Shown one piece after another: positions 1-6,945 of a stretch of DNA of 31,347 nucleotides. Position 1 is the first letter of the stretch. Every line of letters begins with the position of its first letter. A program made the translations under genes and the position numbers. The DNA lies in the IMG/VR virus record IMGVR_UViG_3300009172_000027, positions 1 through 31,347 of that record; one strand, written 5' to 3'. The notes beneath the pieces were generated by a model. The model ran no database searches, had not been told where the DNA came from, and was given only the letters and a program-made list of their open reading frames with translations. The stretch is from a virus.

Positions 1-171
1 ATGACTGAGTGGTACTGGTCAGGTAGCCTTGATGCCTTTGCAGATATGTGTAAGCTACGGTGTAGTCCTGACACACAGGCAGAGACAAGGACTGTAAGTA
101 ATATAATTAATTCTGAGATGCTTATCTTGTTTCCTATATCATGGGCAGCATTAATGGGAGATAAACTATGA
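1..171 (+). CDS. thyX: ThyX flavin-dependent thymidylate synthase, C-terminal fragment (5' truncated by window edge)
   Basis: The frame open from base 1 encodes 56 residues before a TGA at 169-171. It looks like the C-terminus of ThyX, which makes dTMP from dUMP using FAD, NADPH and methylene-tetrahydrofolate. The visible pattern is an aromatic SGSL-x-F segment, then a stretch reading C-SPDTQAETR, then a hydrophobic end (ILFPISWAAL). This matches the family's arrangement of a helix, an 'AQ-EIR'-like segment and a final 'FP' hydrophobic tail. The ATG at base 1 is probably internal, since the catalytic RHR region would lie outside the window. The stop overlaps the next start (ATGA), so the two are translationally coupled. 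SIO1-like roseophages are known to carry thyX in this region. The main doubt is the short length available for recognition. Confidence 0.62.
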   Translation: MTEWYWSGSLDAFADMCKLRCSPDTQAETRTVSNIINSEMLILFPISWAALMGDKL

Positions 172-359
172 GTATGAGTGGTGAGATAGAGAACTGTGAG
201 AGAGAGATAGAGTTGTTAGAGACACAGCTGGCACAGATACGAAGTAGACTACTGGCCCTGCTTGTAGGACAGGACAACCTAAACAAACAAACACTAAGGG
301 ACATGACTGTAAGAGAACGTCATGCATCCATAGAACGTGCAAGGGTAAACAATAAATGA
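168..359 (+). CDS. Small coiled-coil protein of unknown function
   Basis: A 63-residue charged protein with no recognised family. Residues 5-35 are rich in Glu, Leu, Ile and Arg in a heptad-like pattern (GEIENCEREIELLETQL), which suggests a short coiled coil. The C-terminal third is basic. It has no membrane segment. It starts on an ATGA overlap with the ThyX stop and ends on an ATGA overlap with the next gene, so it is a middle member of a tightly coupled cluster. A second in-frame ATG lies two codons downstream and could be the real start. The overlaps and coding-like composition support it as a real gene, but function cannot be assigned. Confidence 0.6.
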   Translation: MSMSGEIENCEREIELLETQLAQIRSRLLALLVGQDNLNKQTLRDMTVRERHASIERARVNNK

Positions 360-559
360 TGACGATGCTAGAGACTATGATACTCAGCAATTTAGTGATC
401 TATTTTTTAGCTGTGATATTTTTCTTTGAGGCATTTGCCCCTGAGAAAGATGAGAATACTGCAAGCTTTGTAATTACTGCCTTGATCTGGCCTTACATAG
501 CTGTTAAACTAATTGTACTACGTATAGTATATGGTAAACAAGAGGAGGACGACGAATGA
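356..559 (+). CDS. Small membrane protein, two predicted transmembrane segments
   Basis: A 67-residue hydrophobic protein. Segment one is roughly residues 10-27 (SNLVIYFLAVIFFFEAF) and segment two roughly residues 38-58 (FVITALIWPYIAVKLIVL), joined by a short acidic loop (APEKDENT). The tail is strongly acidic (EEDDE). It starts on an ATGA overlap with the upstream gene and overlaps the following start by four bases. The role is unknown. A position among early or replication genes argues against a lysis protein, but an early membrane-acting host-takeover protein is possible; that is inference only. Confidence 0.6.
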   Translation: MMTMLETMILSNLVIYFLAVIFFFEAFAPEKDENTASFVITALIWPYIAVKLIVLRIVYGKQEEDDE

Positions 560-738
560 GATGTTACATTTGTAATGCAATGACCCATAACACTGAGATT
601 TATTGGGAAGAGAAGACACAAACATGGTCACCATGCCCTAAGTGTGTAGCCCTTATTAAGGAGGCACAAGAGATTGAACTATTCGATGGGATCAGAACAC
701 AAGAAACACCAATCATGCCCGAACTGCGGGAGCAGTGA
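556..738 (+). CDS. Small zinc-ribbon-like protein
   Basis: A 60-residue protein with two CxxC pairs, C3/C6 and C27/C30, spaced as in a zinc ribbon, followed by a helical acidic stretch. It resembles small phage proteins that have a CxxC knuckle, a Trp and a second CxxC, but the family has no function I can name. It overlaps the membrane-protein gene by four bases. Its 3' end overlaps the primase-helicase gene by about 53-65 bases in another frame, so its last 17-21 residues share DNA with the primase zinc-finger leader. A role in nucleic-acid binding near the primase is possible but unproven. Confidence 0.6.
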   Translation: MRCYICNAMTHNTEIYWEEKTQTWSPCPKCVALIKEAQEIELFDGIRTQETPIMPELREQ

Positions 739-2248
739 TGGTCTGTTTAACTATGACGATGGGCCATACTGTCACGTATGTAAGCTCAAGACATTCACAG
801 AGGAAGGGAGTGAGCCAATGCAAGCACTAGCATCAGTCAAGGCACTACCACCCATGACAGGGACAGCTAGTGCTATACCCTCAAGGGGTTTAGTCAAGGC
901 TGTTGCTGAAAAGTATAGGGCTTTAACCTCTGGCAATGAGGTCAAGCTTATCTATACCCTCAACGGTAAACCGACAGGCTTCAAGCAGCGTGGCCTAGTA
1001 GAGAAGACCTTTAGGTTCAACGGCAATGCTAAGGCTGACCTGTTTGGACAGTCTGCCTTCTCTAAGGGTGGCAAGTCAGTCACCATTACTGAGGGTGAGT
1101 TCGATGCAATGGCAGCATACCAAATGATGTTCATGTCTGAGCCTTGTGTGTCAGTAATCAATGGTGCATCTGGGGCAGTACAGGACTGTAAACGTAACTA
1201 CGAGTGGCTTGATAGCTTCGATAAGATCAACGTATGTTTTGACAATGATGTGGCTGGGCAGAATGCTGCACTAGCAGTGGCTGAGTTGTTTGATCCACGT
1301 AAGGTACGCCTAGTTAAGATGGTACTCAATGATCCTAACGACTACATTACACAGAGCCGTGAACGTGAGTTCATTGACAGTCACAAGAGTGCTGGCCCCT
1401 TCACACCTGATGGTATCATTTCAGGTGCTGACATGTACGAGATTGTATCTACCTTTCCAAGCCTTGACAGTGTAGAGTATCCCTTCTTAGGCCTCAATGA
1501 TATGACCAAAGGTATGAGGACAGGTGAGCTAATAACTTTTGTTGCAGGTACTGGTGTCGGTAAGACACAGGTAATGAGAGAGATACTGTACAGCCTAATC
1601 AAGGAAGACAAGGGCAGTGTAGGTACACTATTCTTAGAGGAACCCACAAGGGACACAGGCCTAGGTGTCATGTCTCTACATGCCAATAAAAAACTACACC
1701 TACCAGACACAGAGTATACACAGGATGAATTTGATGAAGCATATAACTCTACCCTTGGGACTAACCGTGTATTTTTGTACGATTCTTTTGGTTCTAATAC
1801 TGTTGAAAGGATTGTTTCTATGGTTCGTTACTTAGCTAGGTCATGTGAGTGTAAGTTTATAATCTTAGACCACATCAGTATCGTAGTATCAGACCACGCC
1901 AAGGATGAACGTAAAGCATTAGATGAGATCGTAACTAAGTTAAAGACATTGACGATTGAGCTTGACATATGCCTTATGATGGTGTCTCATCTAAGTAGAG
2001 ACAAGAACCGTAAGCCACCAGAGGAAGGTGGCACTATAAATCTACAGGACATACGAGGGACAGCTGGTATTGCTCAACTGTCTAACATAATCATAGCACT
2101 GGAACGTAACACACAGGCAGAGGATGAGATAGAACGTAACACTACCAAGGTACGTGTAATAAAAAATCGTTTCACTGGTGAGACAGGGGTTGCTGACAGC
2201 CTACTGTACTCTAAACACAGTGGACGTTTAACGAGTTATGGAGGTTAG
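674..2248 (+). CDS. T7 gp4-like bifunctional primase-helicase
   Basis: 524 residues from a TTG start. Domains in order: an N-terminal zinc-binding domain with cysteines C15, C18, C33 and C36 (CPNCGSSDGLFNYDDG); a TOPRIM-type primase domain with acidic motifs EGEFDA (E140) and DNDVAG (D190); and a RecA-like hexameric helicase domain with Walker A GTGVGKT near residue 293, Walker B ILDH (D399) and a VSHLSR sensor motif. It unwinds the replication fork and makes RNA primers. The TTG at 674 sits nine bases after AAGGAGG (658-664). The first ATG at 686 is 21 bases away, so TTG is the better start by spacing, though most annotators would pick 686. The length is close to T7 gp4 (566 aa). All key motifs are present and family assignment is secure. 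Confidence 0.93.
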   Translation: MNYSMGSEHKKHQSCPNCGSSDGLFNYDDGPYCHVCKLKTFTEEGSEPMQALASVKALPPMTGTASAIPSRGLVKAVAEKYRALTSGNEVKLIYTLNGKPTGFKQRGLVEKTFRFNGNAKADLFGQSAFSKGGKSVTITEGEFDAMAAYQMMFMSEPCVSVINGASGAVQDCKRNYEWLDSFDKINVCFDNDVAGQNAALAVAELFDPRKVRLVKMVLNDPNDYITQSREREFIDSHKSAGPFTPDGIISGADMYEIVSTFPSLDSVEYPFLGLNDMTKGMRTGELITFVAGTGVGKTQVMREILYSLIKEDKGSVGTLFLEEPTRDTGLGVMSLHANKKLHLPDTEYTQDEFDEAYNSTLGTNRVFLYDSFGSNTVERIVSMVRYLARSCECKFIILDHISIVVSDHAKDERKALDEIVTKLKTLTIELDICLMMVSHLSRDKNRKPPEEGGTINLQDIRGTAGIAQLSNIIIALERNTQAEDEIERNTTKVRVIKNRFTGETGVADSLLYSKHSGRLTSYGG

Positions 2249-2253
2249 AAAAC

Positions 2254-4005
2254 ATGAAGGTAGTATTTGACATTGAGACAGACGGATTGGATGCTACCGT
2301 CATACATGTACTAGTAGCCAAGGAGCTAGGTTCTAAACGTAACTACATTATACGTGGGCCTAAGGTCTTCAAGAAGTTTGCTGAAGGTGTGACACACTGG
2401 ATAGCACAGAACGGGATAGGCTTTGACATACCTGTGATTGAGAAACTATGGGGCTACAAGATACCTCTGTCTAAAACGACTGACACTCTTGTACTCTCTC
2501 GTTTGTTTGATCCTCAACGTAGGGGTGGACACAGCCTCAAGGCATGGGGTGAACGCCTTGGTGACTTCAAGGATTCATTCAATGATTGGTCACAGTACAC
2601 AGAAGAGATGAAGGACTACTGCAAGCAAGATGTACATGTTACTGAGCTACTATACAATGAACTAATGAAGGAAGGTAAGAGGTTCAGTCAGGCATCCATC
2701 AACCTAGAGCATCAGGTTCACGCCATTATGTGTGAGCAAGAGGCTCATGGGTTTGAGCTTGACACTGATTTAGCACAAGAAATTTACACGGTATGCCTTA
2801 AAGAAACTAACCGTATTGAAACTGAGATCAAAGAGTTCATGGTTCCTATTGCTGTAGCAGTTAAGTCAGTAGAGATTAAGCACACTAAGGACGGTAACAT
2901 CTACGCCAATCAACTCTTGGAAGGTCAAGAAGTCTGGGGAAATTACACCAAAATTTTATGGGAAGAGTTCAACCTAGGGTCACCGACACAGATTAACAAA
3001 CGTCTTGACAAGCTGGGCTGGAAGCCAACAGTTAAAACTAAGTCAGGCGAGAGCTACAAGGTATGCCCTGAGAACTTAGCAACGATCCCCAGCACTGCAC
3101 CACAGGCAGTGTTAGGCCTGAAGGCATGGAAGGTACTAGAGACACGATGGAAGTTAGCACAGGAGTGGCTACAGAAGTCAGAGGCTGATGGCAGGGTACA
3201 TGGACAGGTTATCACCACTGGTGCTGTTACTCACAGGGCTGCTCACCGTGGCCCCAACATGGCTAACATCCCATCAGTACCTCACGGTAAGTCAGGCATC
3301 CTCTGGAAGATGGAAGGTATGTATGCAGCTGAGTGTCGTCAGGTCTTCAAGGTTCCAGAGGGTAAGCTACTGGTAGGGACTGATGCAGCTGGCATTCAGC
3401 TACGTGTACTTGCCCATCACATGAACGATCCTATCTACACTGAACAAGTTATTGATGGAGACATACACACCTTCAACATGAAGGCACTAGGCAGGTACTG
3501 TAAGGACAGACCAACAGCTAAGACATTCATCTATGCCTTTTTACTAGGGGCAGGTGTCGGAAAGATTGCAGAAATCCTACAGTGTAATGGTGGACAAGCC
3601 AAGAAATCTATGGATAACTTCTACGAAACGTTACCTTCACTCAAGAGACTAAAGAGTGAGGCATCACGTGCTGCCAGCATGGGTTGGATGAAAGGCCTAG
3701 ATGGTCGTGTCCTTTCCATTGGTAGTGAGCACCTAGCCCTGTCTGTTTACTTACAGAGTGGGGAAACTATTATAATGAGACTAGCCAATGTATTTTGGCA
3801 ACGTCAAGCTAAGAAGGAAGGGATAAACTTTAAACAGTGTGCTTGGGTACACGATGAATGGCAGACTGAGGTTGATGAAGCTCAAGCCAAAAGACTTGGT
3901 GAGATACAGGTTCAGTCTATCAAAGATGCTGGTACTTTCTTCAAGCTTAACTGTCCTATGGATGGCGAGGCAAAGATAGGAAAGAATTGGTTAGAAACCC
4001 ATTGA
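2254..4005 (+). CDS. T7-like family A DNA polymerase with 3'-5' exonuclease
   Basis: 583 residues. The N-terminal proofreading exonuclease has ExoI D6/E8 (DIETDGL), ExoII D58 (NGIGFD) and ExoIII Y122-x3-D126 (YCKQD). The polymerase domain has motif A D377 (GTDAAGIQLR), motif B or O-helix around K423-Y427 (AKTFIYAFLLGAG) and motif C H533-D534-E535 (WVHDEW). Y427 corresponds to T7 Tyr526, the residue associated with easy use of dideoxynucleotides. T7 polymerase is 704 aa; the shorter length suggests that the thioredoxin-binding insertion of the thumb is missing or reduced, which is inferred from length alone. The start ATG is nine bases after GGAGG (2240-2244), five bases after the helicase stop. 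The stop codon overlaps the promoter that follows. Confidence 0.96.
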   Translation: MKVVFDIETDGLDATVIHVLVAKELGSKRNYIIRGPKVFKKFAEGVTHWIAQNGIGFDIPVIEKLWGYKIPLSKTTDTLVLSRLFDPQRRGGHSLKAWGERLGDFKDSFNDWSQYTEEMKDYCKQDVHVTELLYNELMKEGKRFSQASINLEHQVHAIMCEQEAHGFELDTDLAQEIYTVCLKETNRIETEIKEFMVPIAVAVKSVEIKHTKDGNIYANQLLEGQEVWGNYTKILWEEFNLGSPTQINKRLDKLGWKPTVKTKSGESYKVCPENLATIPSTAPQAVLGLKAWKVLETRWKLAQEWLQKSEADGRVHGQVITTGAVTHRAAHRGPNMANIPSVPHGKSGILWKMEGMYAAECRQVFKVPEGKLLVGTDAAGIQLRVLAHHMNDPIYTEQVIDGDIHTFNMKALGRYCKDRPTAKTFIYAFLLGAGVGKIAEILQCNGGQAKKSMDNFYETLPSLKRLKSEASRAASMGWMKGLDGRVLSIGSEHLALSVYLQSGETIIMRLANVFWQRQAKKEGINFKQCAWVHDEWQTEVDEAQAKRLGEIQVQSIKDAGTFFKLNCPMDGEAKIGKNWLETH

Positions 4006-4031
4006 CATTACTCTCTAGTCAATGTATTATA
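4000..4031 (+). promoter_or_regulatory. Sigma70-type promoter with overlapping inverted repeat, upstream of ssDNA-binding protein
   Basis: TTGACA at 4002-4007, a 17-base spacer, then TATTAT at 4025-4030. The -35 box overlaps the polymerase stop codon. A perfect 7-bp inverted repeat, CATTGAC (4000-4006) and GTCAATG (4018-4024) with an 11-base gap, covers the -35 box and reaches the -10, so it is a candidate operator. Transcription would enter the SSB gene at 4067 with a leader of about 30 bases. Box match and spacing are strong; operator function is inference. Confidence 0.72.
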
Positions 4032-4066
4032 GTTAAACACACACATATAACGCCAAAGGAAACCAC

Positions 4067-4603
4067 ATGGCCGATAAAAAATTAGTACTTAATAACGTAG
4101 AAGTCTGCTGGGCTAAGTTACAAGAGCCAGATAATAAGTGGAAGTCAGAAGAGCTTGAGTACAGCCTCTGTGTCAAGGTTACACCACAGCTTACAGACTT
4201 AATGTCTGACTACAAATTGAACAAGACAATAAAGGGTGACAAGGAGGCCACCTTTGATGGTGAATCCTACATTGGTCTTAACCTTGACAAGCATACACGG
4301 GGAGGTTGGACACGGTTCGGTAACGTGTACGATAAGAAAGGTAACCTAACCAATCAGCTGATAGGTAACGGTTCTAAGATGAACCTGTTTATCACCATAG
4401 GGGATAGCCAGTACGGCAACCTCATTAAGCTTGGTCACCTCAAGGACATGGATCACGAAGCTATGGAGATGGTCTTTGACTTTGGACAGGTCATGGAGTT
4501 GGTTAGCTTTGAGGCACCGTCAGCCGTTATCAAACAGGTTGAAGAGACAGTGGCTTCAGTAGATGCTGCACCAGAGGAAGATATGGAAATACCTTTTGAC
4601 TAG
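4067..4603 (+). CDS. Single-stranded DNA-binding protein, T7 gp2.5-like
   Basis: 178 residues, cytoplasmic, with the architecture of a phage SSB: a basic and aromatic OB-fold-like body (residues about 5-150) and a strongly acidic C-terminal tail ending in DMEIPFD. That tail parallels the acidic tip with a terminal aromatic that SSB and gp2.5 proteins use to contact polymerase and helicase. Size, and position directly after the polymerase, fit a replication SSB. AAAGGAAA lies about seven bases before the ATG. It is the first gene after the 4002-4030 promoter, consistent with a need for more product than its upstream neighbours. Identity within the body is by general resemblance, so other DUF2815-like SSB families are possible. 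Confidence 0.78.
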   Translation: MADKKLVLNNVEVCWAKLQEPDNKWKSEELEYSLCVKVTPQLTDLMSDYKLNKTIKGDKEATFDGESYIGLNLDKHTRGGWTRFGNVYDKKGNLTNQLIGNGSKMNLFITIGDSQYGNLIKLGHLKDMDHEAMEMVFDFGQVMELVSFEAPSAVIKQVEETVASVDAAPEEDMEIPFD

Positions 4604-4967
4604 TAAGGTACGTATCGTAAAGAAAGGAGACTGCAGGGAGGGAACTATCTTCCCTGTGGTCTACGTAGACAAAGACACAGACCTCTACACTATACTGGAC
4701 GGGTCTACAGTACATGTCTACCACTTCACTGAACTTATGGAAGTAGAGGAGGACTTAGTTAACCACCCACCCCACTACGGTGACGGTAACATAGAGTGTA
4801 TAGACTACATGGAAGATAACATGAAGCTCTCAATGTTCTTAGGTTACTTGGAGGGTAACGTTAAGAAGTACATGCATCGTTACCGTTACAAGAACGGGCT
4901 GCAAGACTTACACAAAGCTCAGTGGTACCTTAGCCGACTGATTATAACAATGGAGAAACATGAATGA
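4563..4967 (+). CDS. DUF3310 domain protein
   Basis: 134 residues if the ATG at 4563 is used. The C-terminal half carries the DUF3310 signature: NHPPHYGDGNIECID (from N67), then a helix-rich region with YLEGNVKKYMHRYRYK and a final helix KAQWYLSRLI. DUF3310 is common in phages; its function is unsettled, and labels such as 'nucleotide kinase' are automatic transfers I would not trust. The N-terminal half looks like a small beta-barrel (KVRIVKKGDCREGTIF). The 4563 start lies deep inside the SSB gene and has no clear ribosome site. A TTG at 4596, just before the SSB stop, would give the more natural N-terminus TSKVRIVKKGD, so the true start may be 4596. Confidence 0.8.
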   Translation: MLHQRKIWKYLLTSKVRIVKKGDCREGTIFPVVYVDKDTDLYTILDGSTVHVYHFTELMEVEEDLVNHPPHYGDGNIECIDYMEDNMKLSMFLGYLEGNVKKYMHRYRYKNGLQDLHKAQWYLSRLIITMEKHE

Positions 4968-5836
4968 CTGACCAACCCAAAGGCCTTGACACCTTAATAG
5001 AGGATGTGTACTCAGTGCTGACTGATGGGTACGAGAACACAGCTGATAATGAAAGGTACATCAATGCCTTTGGGGATGGGCTTAAGCAACTACTCAGGTC
5101 ACGTTTAACCCCACGGGGTAAATCTAACGGTGGCCTACGCCTCTCAGGTATCGGTAAGCCAGCTAGACAGCTATGGTATGACAGCAAGGGCTTCGATAGA
5201 GAGGAGTTGACAGGTGATAAACTTCTAAAATTTTTATATGGGGACATCATTGAGGAAATTCTTTTAACGTTAGCAAAACTTTCTGGTCACAGTGTGACAA
5301 ATGAGCAACAGACTGTGAAGGTTGCTGGGGTAACAGGACATATGGACGCAGTAATTGATGGTCATGTTGTCGATGTTAAGTCAGCCTCACCTTTTGCCTT
5401 CAAGAAATTTGAGAGAGCTACCCTAGCTGTTGATGATCCTTTCGGGTACATGCAGCAAATCTCAGCATACAATGAGGCAGTGCCAGACAGTAAGGGTGCA
5501 GCATTCTGGGCAATGAACAAGGTGGACGGTAACCTTACCCTCTACCAGCCATCAGCTTCTATGCTACCTGATACAACTGAACGAGTAGATTACTTGCAAG
5601 GTATGTTAAAGGTAGACACTCCACCTGAACGGTGCTATGATACTGAAGTAGACTTCAAGACAGGTAACGAGAAGTTGTCTATAGGTTGTGTCTTCTGTGA
5701 CTTTAAGAAAGAGTGCTGGAAGGATGCTAACAACGGTGAGGGTTTGAAGGGCTACAAGTATGCAGCCATGCCATTCCCTCTGTACTTGACAAAGATAGTC
5801 AAGGCACCTAGGGTAGATGAGATAGCTATTGCCTAG
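4964..5836 (+). CDS. PD-(D/E)XK exonuclease, Cas4/RecB-like, with cysteine triad
   Basis: 290 residues. The nuclease core reads GDIIEE (E97/E98), GHMDAVID (D128) and VVDVKS (D137, K139), the usual E-D-DxK order of the RecB/Cas4 family, followed by a conserved YMQQISAYN helix. C-terminal cysteines C242-x2-C245-x5-C251 match the spacing of the Fe-S cluster ligands in Cas4 and AddB. The family's N-terminal cysteine, expected in the motif before the Arg (here KPAR, residues 65-68), is Ala67, and C224 is the only other cysteine. It may process DNA ends during recombination or help degrade host DNA together with endonuclease I. It starts on an ATGA overlap with the DUF3310 gene. Confidence 0.86.
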   Translation: MTDQPKGLDTLIEDVYSVLTDGYENTADNERYINAFGDGLKQLLRSRLTPRGKSNGGLRLSGIGKPARQLWYDSKGFDREELTGDKLLKFLYGDIIEEILLTLAKLSGHSVTNEQQTVKVAGVTGHMDAVIDGHVVDVKSASPFAFKKFERATLAVDDPFGYMQQISAYNEAVPDSKGAAFWAMNKVDGNLTLYQPSASMLPDTTERVDYLQGMLKVDTPPERCYDTEVDFKTGNEKLSIGCVFCDFKKECWKDANNGEGLKGYKYAAMPFPLYLTKIVKAPRVDEIAIA

Positions 5837-6233
5837 GAAGCCTCTGACTACGAGACAAAGAGCACTCAAGGCTGGGTATAGGTCTGGCCTTGAGGAAGAC
5901 ACAGCAAAGATGCTGACTAAAAAGAAGATAGGCTACACCTACGAGAAGACTAAGATTAAGTGGGAAGACTTTAAGGTTAGGACATACACCCCTGACTTTG
6001 TACTACAGAACGGCATCATAATTGAAACCAAGGGACGATTTATAGCTTCAGATAGAAGGAGGCATATTGAAATCCGTAAACAGTATGGAGACAAGTACGA
6101 CATTCGGTTTGTTTTTTCTAACAGTAGGGCTAAGTTATATAAGGGCGCCAAGTCCACGTATGGTGGATGGTGTACCAAGAATGGTTTTCTCTACGCCGAT
6201 AAGGTCATACCTGAGGAATGGTTAAATGAATAG
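5829..6233 (+). CDS. T7 endonuclease I-like Holliday junction resolvase
   Basis: 134 residues, nearly co-linear with T7 gp3 (149 aa). All four catalytic residues of the T7 enzyme are present: E22 in RSGLEED, D56 in TYTPDF, and E66 and K68 in GIIIETKG. The later segments FVFSNSRAKLYKG and DKVIPEEWL also match the family. The enzyme resolves branched replication and recombination DNA and, in T7, takes part in host DNA breakdown; the active form is a domain-swapped dimer. The only suitable start is TTG at 5829, which overlaps the upstream stop by eight bases. The first in-frame ATG (M28) would remove catalytic E22, so the TTG start is well supported. Confidence 0.95.
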   Translation: MPRKPLTTRQRALKAGYRSGLEEDTAKMLTKKKIGYTYEKTKIKWEDFKVRTYTPDFVLQNGIIIETKGRFIASDRRRHIEIRKQYGDKYDIRFVFSNSRAKLYKGAKSTYGGWCTKNGFLYADKVIPEEWLNE

Positions 6234-6405
6234 TGACTTAGCTACTAAAATAGCAGACAGGTTTAGTATAGAAGACATAGCAGATGCAACAGGTATATCA
6301 ACTAACATGTTTATCCAAGCATTTGCAGATGAAATAATGGACAACCTATCAGCACTGTCGGAAATAGATCAGGCATTTGATACACAAGGAGAAGAAGATT
6401 GTTAA
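6226..6405 (+). CDS. Small acidic protein of unknown function
   Basis: 59 residues, from an ATG at 6226 that overlaps the end of the endonuclease I gene to a TAA at 6403-6405. The sequence has a short helix-turn-helix-like layout (RFSIEDIADATGISTNMFIQAF) followed by an acidic tail (TQGEEDC). This could be a small DNA-binding fold, but the signal is weak and I do not claim it. Its 3' end holds AAGGAG (6386-6391), the ribosome site for the MazG gene, and overlaps that gene by seven bases. It fills an otherwise empty 165-base gap in a compact genome, which supports it being real. Confidence 0.6.
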   Translation: MNSDLATKIADRFSIEDIADATGISTNMFIQAFADEIMDNLSALSEIDQAFDTQGEEDC

Positions 6406-6755
6406 CACCTCAAGACATAAAGCAGTTTGCTATTGTAAATGTTACACCAATGGAGTACTCTTATTGGGTAGAGAATAAAATAGTTACAGAGGGTCAGACA
6501 CGTTTGATTGAAAACACCCTAGGCTTAGTCGGTGAGGCAGGGGAGGTAGCTGAGAAGGTAAAGAAGTTACTACGAGACAAGACCAAGGTAGATCAGAAAG
6601 AAGTACTTAAAGAACTTGGTGATGTTATCTTCTATGCAACAGCTATCTCAAATTATTTTTATAGTAATTTAGCAGAGGTACTAGAACTAAATATGGATAA
6701 ACTAAACAGTAGAGAAGAACGTGGAGTTTTAAGGGGGTCAGGGGATGACAGGTAA
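6399..6755 (+). CDS. mazG: MazG-like nucleotide pyrophosphohydrolase
   Basis: 118 residues with the MazG fold signature: GLVGEAGEVAEKVKK carries E46-x2-E49, and ELGDVIFY carries E72-x2-D75, together the metal-binding ExxE...ExxD. The family hydrolyses NTPs or dNTPs to the monophosphate plus pyrophosphate. In phages it has been proposed to clear non-canonical dNTPs or, more debatably, to alter alarmone levels. The start is TTG at 6399, seven bases after AAGGAG; the next ATG (M18) would trim the N-terminal helix. It overlaps the DUF1127 gene by 11 bases and lies just upstream of the RNR gene, which fits a nucleotide-pool role. Confidence 0.9.
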   Translation: MLTPQDIKQFAIVNVTPMEYSYWVENKIVTEGQTRLIENTLGLVGEAGEVAEKVKKLLRDKTKVDQKEVLKELGDVIFYATAISNYFYSNLAEVLELNMDKLNSREERGVLRGSGDDR

Positions 6756-6945
6756 GTGGACTAACAATCTCTTTGTAAGGTTTATGAGGTACTGTGTTTT
6801 GTGGTCTGAACATAGACATGCAATCAAAGTACTGAACCAACTGTCAGACAAAGAGCTTAAGGACATAGGGCTAAACAGATCAGACATTGATCGTATGGTA
6901 TGGTTAAAAGAAGATAAAGATAATAGGGGACGGGAAACAAAATGA
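6745..6945 (+). CDS. DUF1127 family small protein
   Basis: 66 residues with a clear DUF1127 (YjiS-like) core: residues 33-49 read LSDKELKDIGLNRSDID, preceded by a basic and aromatic helix. DUF1127 proteins are small, Arg-rich and very frequent in alphaproteobacteria, where members have been linked to RNA binding and to phosphate or carbon regulation. In a phage it may mimic or interfere with a host DUF1127 regulator, or be a captured host gene; both are inference. The ATG follows a purine-rich AAGGGGGTCAGGGG within the mazG end. Its stop overlaps the RNR start by ATGA, so it is coupled to RNR translation. Confidence 0.85.
   Translation: MTGKWTNNLFVRFMRYCVLWSEHRHAIKVLNQLSDKELKDIGLNRSDIDRMVWLKEDKDNRGRETK

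Noticed and set aside
1381-1710. 109-codon - strand ORF across the helicase domain
   Set aside because: Lies opposite the Walker A region of the primase-helicase; composition is that of a reverse-frame artefact.
1960-1990. TTGACA within the helicase gene as a promoter
   Set aside because: No acceptable -10 box at 16-18 bases; likely chance within coding sequence.
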